Part shown: positions 8,331 through 10,139 of the stretch, one piece after another | Layout of the letters: each line of letters begins with the position of its first letter | How positions within the stretch are numbered: the stretch's first letter is position 1 | DNA from: an uncultured Burkholderiales bacterium | GTDB taxonomy: Bacteria > Pseudomonadota > Gammaproteobacteria > Burkholderiales > Burkholderiaceae_C | Assembly: GCA_903953985.1 (NCBI GenBank) | Contig: CAJBLW010000461.1 | Coordinates: 1-10,139, forward strand | Reading direction: 5' to 3' | DNA: 10,139 bases | The notes under the pieces: generated by a model | Told to the model about the DNA's origin: nothing | The model's input: only the letters and a program-made list of their open reading frames with translations | The model's database searches: none | Translations under genes and position numbers: made by a program

Positions 8331-8416
8331 GTCATTCCGGGCTTGTTACTTCACCGTCGTCCCGGACTCTCTTTTAACTGTCATCCCGGGCTTCTTTCGT
8401 CTGTCATCCCGGCCTT
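8331..8416 (+). repeat. Four degenerate GTCATCCCGGGCTT direct repeats, 23-25 base period
   Basis: Copies start at 8331 (GTCATTCCGGGCTT), 8356 (GTCGTCCCGGACTC), 8380 (GTCATCCCGGGCTT) and 8403 (GTCATCCCGGCCTT), at spacings of 25, 24 and 23 bases. Only the last is completed by its inverse arm, so the first three look like truncated half-copies of one palindromic intergenic element. GTCATCCCGG-type intergenic palindromes are widespread in proteobacteria, so this is REP-like rather than CRISPR: spacers are too short and the repeats too degenerate. Confidence 0.8.
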
Positions 8417-8473
8417 GAGCCGGGATCCATGGGGTGCAAGGGAGATGGACCCCGGGTCTTCGCCCGGGGCGAC
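8403..8473. repeat. BIME-like pair of oppositely oriented REP-type palindromes
   Basis: The first hairpin has perfect 8-base arms ATCCCGGC (8406-8413) and GCCGGGAT (8419-8426), loop CTTGA. The second has 7-base arms CCCCGGG (8450-8456) and CCCGGGG (8463-8469), loop TCTTCG. The unit begins GTC at 8403 and ends GAC at 8473, and inner flanks CCAT and ATGG mirror each other. It is thus two copies of one element head to head, like a bacterial interspersed mosaic element. The hairpins could attenuate transcription or protect the 3' end of the eight-gene mRNA, though no T-run follows. Confidence 0.75.
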
Positions 8474-8545
8474 AAAATAAATGAGTTCGCGTCGCGTGAT
8501 CCAAAACCAAGGGCAATCCCTGAGTTCGGCAATCCGAAAGACCCG

Positions 8546-8580
8546 GTTCAGCATTCGAAGATTGTTCAGAATCACTGAAC
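8546..8580. promoter_or_regulatory. Candidate operator GTTCAG-N5-CTGAAC with an extra half-site
   Basis: A perfect 6-base inverted repeat, GTTCAG (8564-8569) and CTGAAC (8575-8580), has a 5-base spacer. A third half-site GTTCAG lies at 8546-8551, 18 bases upstream in direct orientation. It sits 77 bases before the start of the last SDR gene, where an operator would be expected. It differs in sequence from the GATTGG repeat upstream of the first operon, so a different regulator would be implied. Symmetry and position are the only evidence. Confidence 0.35.
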
Positions 8581-8656
8581 GCCGCAAGATACATCAACCC
8601 CCAGTGGGGTGACGCTGGCCAGCCAGACGTTCGCCCCATGACCTGAAGGAGAAAAA

Positions 8657-9589
8657 ATGAGCAAAGCCCGATTGGTAGAAGACAAAGTCGTGGTGGTCAC
8701 GGGCGCAGGTGGCGGCATTGGCCGAGACATCGCGCTGGCCATGGCGCGCGAGGGCGCCAAGGTCGTGGTCAATGACATTGGCGCTTCGGTTTCAGGCGAA
8801 GGCCAGGACGCCGGCCCCGCGCAAAAAGTGGTGGATGAAATCAAAGCCATGGGCGGTCAGGCTGCGGCCAACACCGACAGCGTGGCAGACCCCGCAGGCG
8901 CGGCCCGCATCGTCCAGACGGCCATCGACAGCTTTGGCCGCATTGACGTGGTGGTCAACAATGCAGGCATCTTGCGTGACCGCTTCTTCCACAAGATGAG
9001 CGCCGACGAGTGGGATACGGTGCTCAAGGTGCATTTGTACGGCGCTTTTTATGTTAGCCGCGCCGCCGCCCCGCATTTCAAGGAGCAGGAAAGTGGCAAC
9101 TACATCCACATGACCTCCACCTCGGGGCTGGTGGGCAACTTCGGCCAGGCCAATTACTCGGCGGCCAAGTTGGGCGTGACCGCGCTGTCCAAGTCGATCG
9201 CGCTCGACATGCAAAAGTTCAAGGTGCGCTCCAACTGCATATCGCCCTTTGCCTGGAGCCGCATGATCGGCTCGATCCCGACAGAGACGCCCGAAGAGCA
9301 AGCCCGCGTCGAACGCATCAAGCAAATGACGCCCGCGAAGATCGCACCCATGGCCGTGGCCCTGGCCAGCGACGCCTCGGCCCATGTGAACGGCCAGGTT
9401 TTTGCCGTGCGCAACAACGAAATCTTCTTGATGAGCCAGCCGCGCCCCATTCGCTCGGTGCACCGCAGCGAGGGCTGGACGCCGCAATCGGTGCTCGACC
9501 AAGCCATGCCCGCGCTGCAATCGAGCTTCTTCGACTGGAGCGTTCGGGCGATGTGTTCAGCTGGGACCCCATTTAAGGAGCCGCGATGA
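8657..9589 (+). CDS. MFE-2/HSD17B4-like (3R)-hydroxyacyl-CoA dehydrogenase (SDR), C-terminal frameshift
   Basis: A 310-residue SDR resembling the dehydrogenase domain of peroxisomal multifunctional enzyme 2, which oxidises (3R)-hydroxyacyl-CoA to 3-ketoacyl-CoA with NAD. Seen: TGAGGGIG (residues 15-22), VVVNDIGASVSGEGQ (the long loop after the acidic residue is typical of this group), VVNNAGILRDRFFHKMS (NNAG 101-104), Ser154 in STSGLVGNFGQANY, Tyr167 and Lys171 in NYSAAKLG, and a C-terminal extension with NGQVFAVRNNEIFLMSQPRP. AAGGAG at 8646-8651 precedes the ATG. The last 18 residues look wrong: from 9535 the frame one base back encodes LERSGDVFSWDPI and stops at 9574-9576, a much better family ending. 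A single missing base near 9533-9535 would explain this. The catalytic core is unaffected. As read here, the stop overlaps the next ATG as ATGA. Confidence 0.9.
   Translation: MSKARLVEDKVVVVTGAGGGIGRDIALAMAREGAKVVVNDIGASVSGEGQDAGPAQKVVDEIKAMGGQAAANTDSVADPAGAARIVQTAIDSFGRIDVVVNNAGILRDRFFHKMSADEWDTVLKVHLYGAFYVSRAAAPHFKEQESGNYIHMTSTSGLVGNFGQANYSAAKLGVTALSKSIALDMQKFKVRSNCISPFAWSRMIGSIPTETPEEQARVERIKQMTPAKIAPMAVALASDASAHVNGQVFAVRNNEIFLMSQPRPIRSVHRSEGWTPQSVLDQAMPALQSSFFDWSVRAMCSAGTPFKEPR
9535..9576 (+). other. Displaced in-frame tail of the MFE-2-like SDR (apparent -1 frameshift)
   Basis: Reading from 9535 in the frame one base behind the annotated SDR frame gives LERSGDVFSWDPI followed by TAA at 9574-9576. 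In my memory of the family, related SDRs end with a segment of this DVFxWDP type. The restored product would be 306 residues if one base were added near 9533-9535 (for example GACCTG instead of GACTG), and its stop would lie just upstream of the next gene's start, overlapping its AAGGAG (9575-9580). A true mutation and an assembly error cannot be told apart here. Confidence 0.7.
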
Positions 9590-10139
9590 GCGACTACCCA
9601 CAAGGCGTGCAGGTCCAACATCAGGCGGCCCTGGCCGAAGGCCGTTTCCTGATCCAGCAATGCGGCGACTGCGGACAGCACATTTACTTCCCGCGTGAAA
9701 TCTGTCCGCACTGCGGCAGTGACCAGCTGACTTTGGTGCCCCCATCGGGCCTGGGCACGGTGTATTCGGTGACCACGGTGCGCCGCAAGCCCGATGCGGG
9801 CGGTGACTACAACGTCTGCCTGATCGACCTGGACGAAGGCGTGCGCCTGATGAGCCGCGTGGACATGGACCCCGTCGACGCCGTGCAGGTGGGCCAGCGT
9901 GTACAAGCCCGCGTGGTGGTCGACAAGAGCCAGGGCATGGTGGTGTTTGACCCGGTCAACACCGCCGCCACCTCGGCCAAGCCCGTGCCCCGTGGCCCGG
10001 CCGCATCGGCGGCGGTGCACACCTCGTCTGGCCTCAAGTCCTTGCGCGGCAGCGCCGCCATTGCGGGCGTGGCCACCTTTGGCTGTGGCGAAGCCACGGG
10101 TTTTACCGAGATGGAAGTGCTGGCCCGCGCTGCGCGCGC
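9586..10139 (+). CDS. DUF35 zinc-ribbon/OB-fold domain fused to thiolase-like domain, 3'-truncated
   Basis: Open from ATG 9586 to the window edge (184 complete codons), preceded by AAGGAG at 9575-9580. Residues 1-125 are a DUF35-type protein: a rubredoxin-like zinc ribbon with CGDC (Cys26, Cys29) and CPHC (Cys40, Cys43), then an OB-fold beginning GLGTVYSVTTVRRKP and including GVRLMSRV and VGQRVQARVVVD. An Ala/Pro/Ser-rich linker follows (about 126-150). From about 151, SLRGSAAIAGVATFGCGEAT then FTEMEVLARAAR looks like the first strand and helix of an SCP-x/lipid-transfer thiolase domain. DUF35 proteins usually occur as separate partners of such thiolases, for example the DUF35 domain of ChsH2 with the Ltp2 aldolase in mycobacterial steroid side-chain degradation. 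A fusion would put both in one chain. Cleavage type (Claisen or retro-aldol) is undecidable because the active-site part lies outside the window. Confidence 0.8.
   Translation, partial: MSDYPQGVQVQHQAALAEGRFLIQQCGDCGQHIYFPREICPHCGSDQLTLVPPSGLGTVYSVTTVRRKPDAGGDYNVCLIDLDEGVRLMSRVDMDPVDAVQVGQRVQARVVVDKSQGMVVFDPVNTAATSAKPVPRGPAASAAVHTSSGLKSLRGSAAIAGVATFGCGEATGFTEMEVLARAAR

Larger units (their letters stand above)
8308..8656. other. 349-base intergenic region with repeats and possible promoter
   Basis: This is the only long gap in the window. The left part (8331-8473) holds degenerate GTCATCCCGG repeats and two hairpins, described separately. The right part (about 8474-8656) is less GC-rich and holds a GTTCAG/CTGAAC inverted repeat before the Shine-Dalgarno AAGGAG (8646-8651) of the next gene. 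I see no convincing coding frame in it. A separate promoter for the last two genes could lie here, but no strong -35/-10 pair is evident. Confidence 0.7.

Noticed and set aside
8331..8416. CRISPR array
   Set aside because: Repeats are only about 14 bases and degenerate, with about 10-base spacers; they match REP-type intergenic palindromes better, and no cas gene is present.
8450..8480. Rho-independent terminator after the isomerase gene
   Set aside because: The GC-rich hairpin is followed by GACAAAATAA, not by a run of T. It may stabilise or pause transcripts, but it does not meet the terminator pattern.
8346..8639. Minus-strand open frames in the 349-base gap
   Set aside because: They run through the palindromic repeats, translate to low-complexity sequence, and have no recognisable motif or convincing ribosome binding site.

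Overview
The window looks like part of a chromosomal catabolic gene cluster from a GC-rich betaproteobacterium. Burkholderiales, and probably Comamonadaceae, is my best guess, from codon use, Shine-Dalgarno style and the GTCATCCCGG-type intergenic palindromes; no rRNA or marker gene is present to fix the taxon. All genes recognised lie on the + strand. The long open frames on the - strand are codon-bias shadows.

Layout: (1) 2-769, the C-terminal part of an AraC-family regulator, cut by the window's left edge. (2) 770-877, a short intergenic region with a CCAATC/GATTGG inverted repeat and a weak promoter candidate. (3) 878-8307, eight tightly packed genes: SCP-x-type thiolase, a two-gene MaoC hydratase, an SDR, an LCAD-type acyl-CoA dehydrogenase, an acyl-CoA synthetase, a 2,4-dienoyl-CoA reductase-like SDR and a PaaG-like enoyl-CoA isomerase. 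Gaps are 0-36 bases and several stop/start codons overlap. (4) 8308-8656, a 349-base gap with a run of GTCATCCCGG repeats, two oppositely oriented hairpins and a possible operator. (5) 8657-9589, an MFE-2/HSD17B4-like SDR whose last codons appear frameshifted. (6) 9586-end, a DUF35 (zinc ribbon plus OB-fold) protein that runs without a stop into the start of a thiolase domain and is cut by the right edge.

Together the genes can be read as a complete CoA-dependent beta-oxidation spiral: activation by the ligase, dehydrogenation by the acyl-CoA dehydrogenase, hydration by the MaoC pair, (3R)-hydroxyacyl-CoA oxidation by the SDRs, and thiolysis or retro-aldol cleavage by the thiolases. The dienoyl-CoA reductase and isomerase form an accessory branch for double bonds. 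Several proteins resemble the mammalian peroxisomal set for 2-methyl-branched acids (SCPx thiolase, MFE-2 dehydrogenase and hydratase, DECR2), and the dehydrogenase resembles LCAD. The likely substrate is therefore a branched and possibly unsaturated acyl chain, such as an isoprenoid acid or a steroid or bile-acid side chain. The substrate is inference; the enzyme classes are well supported by motifs.
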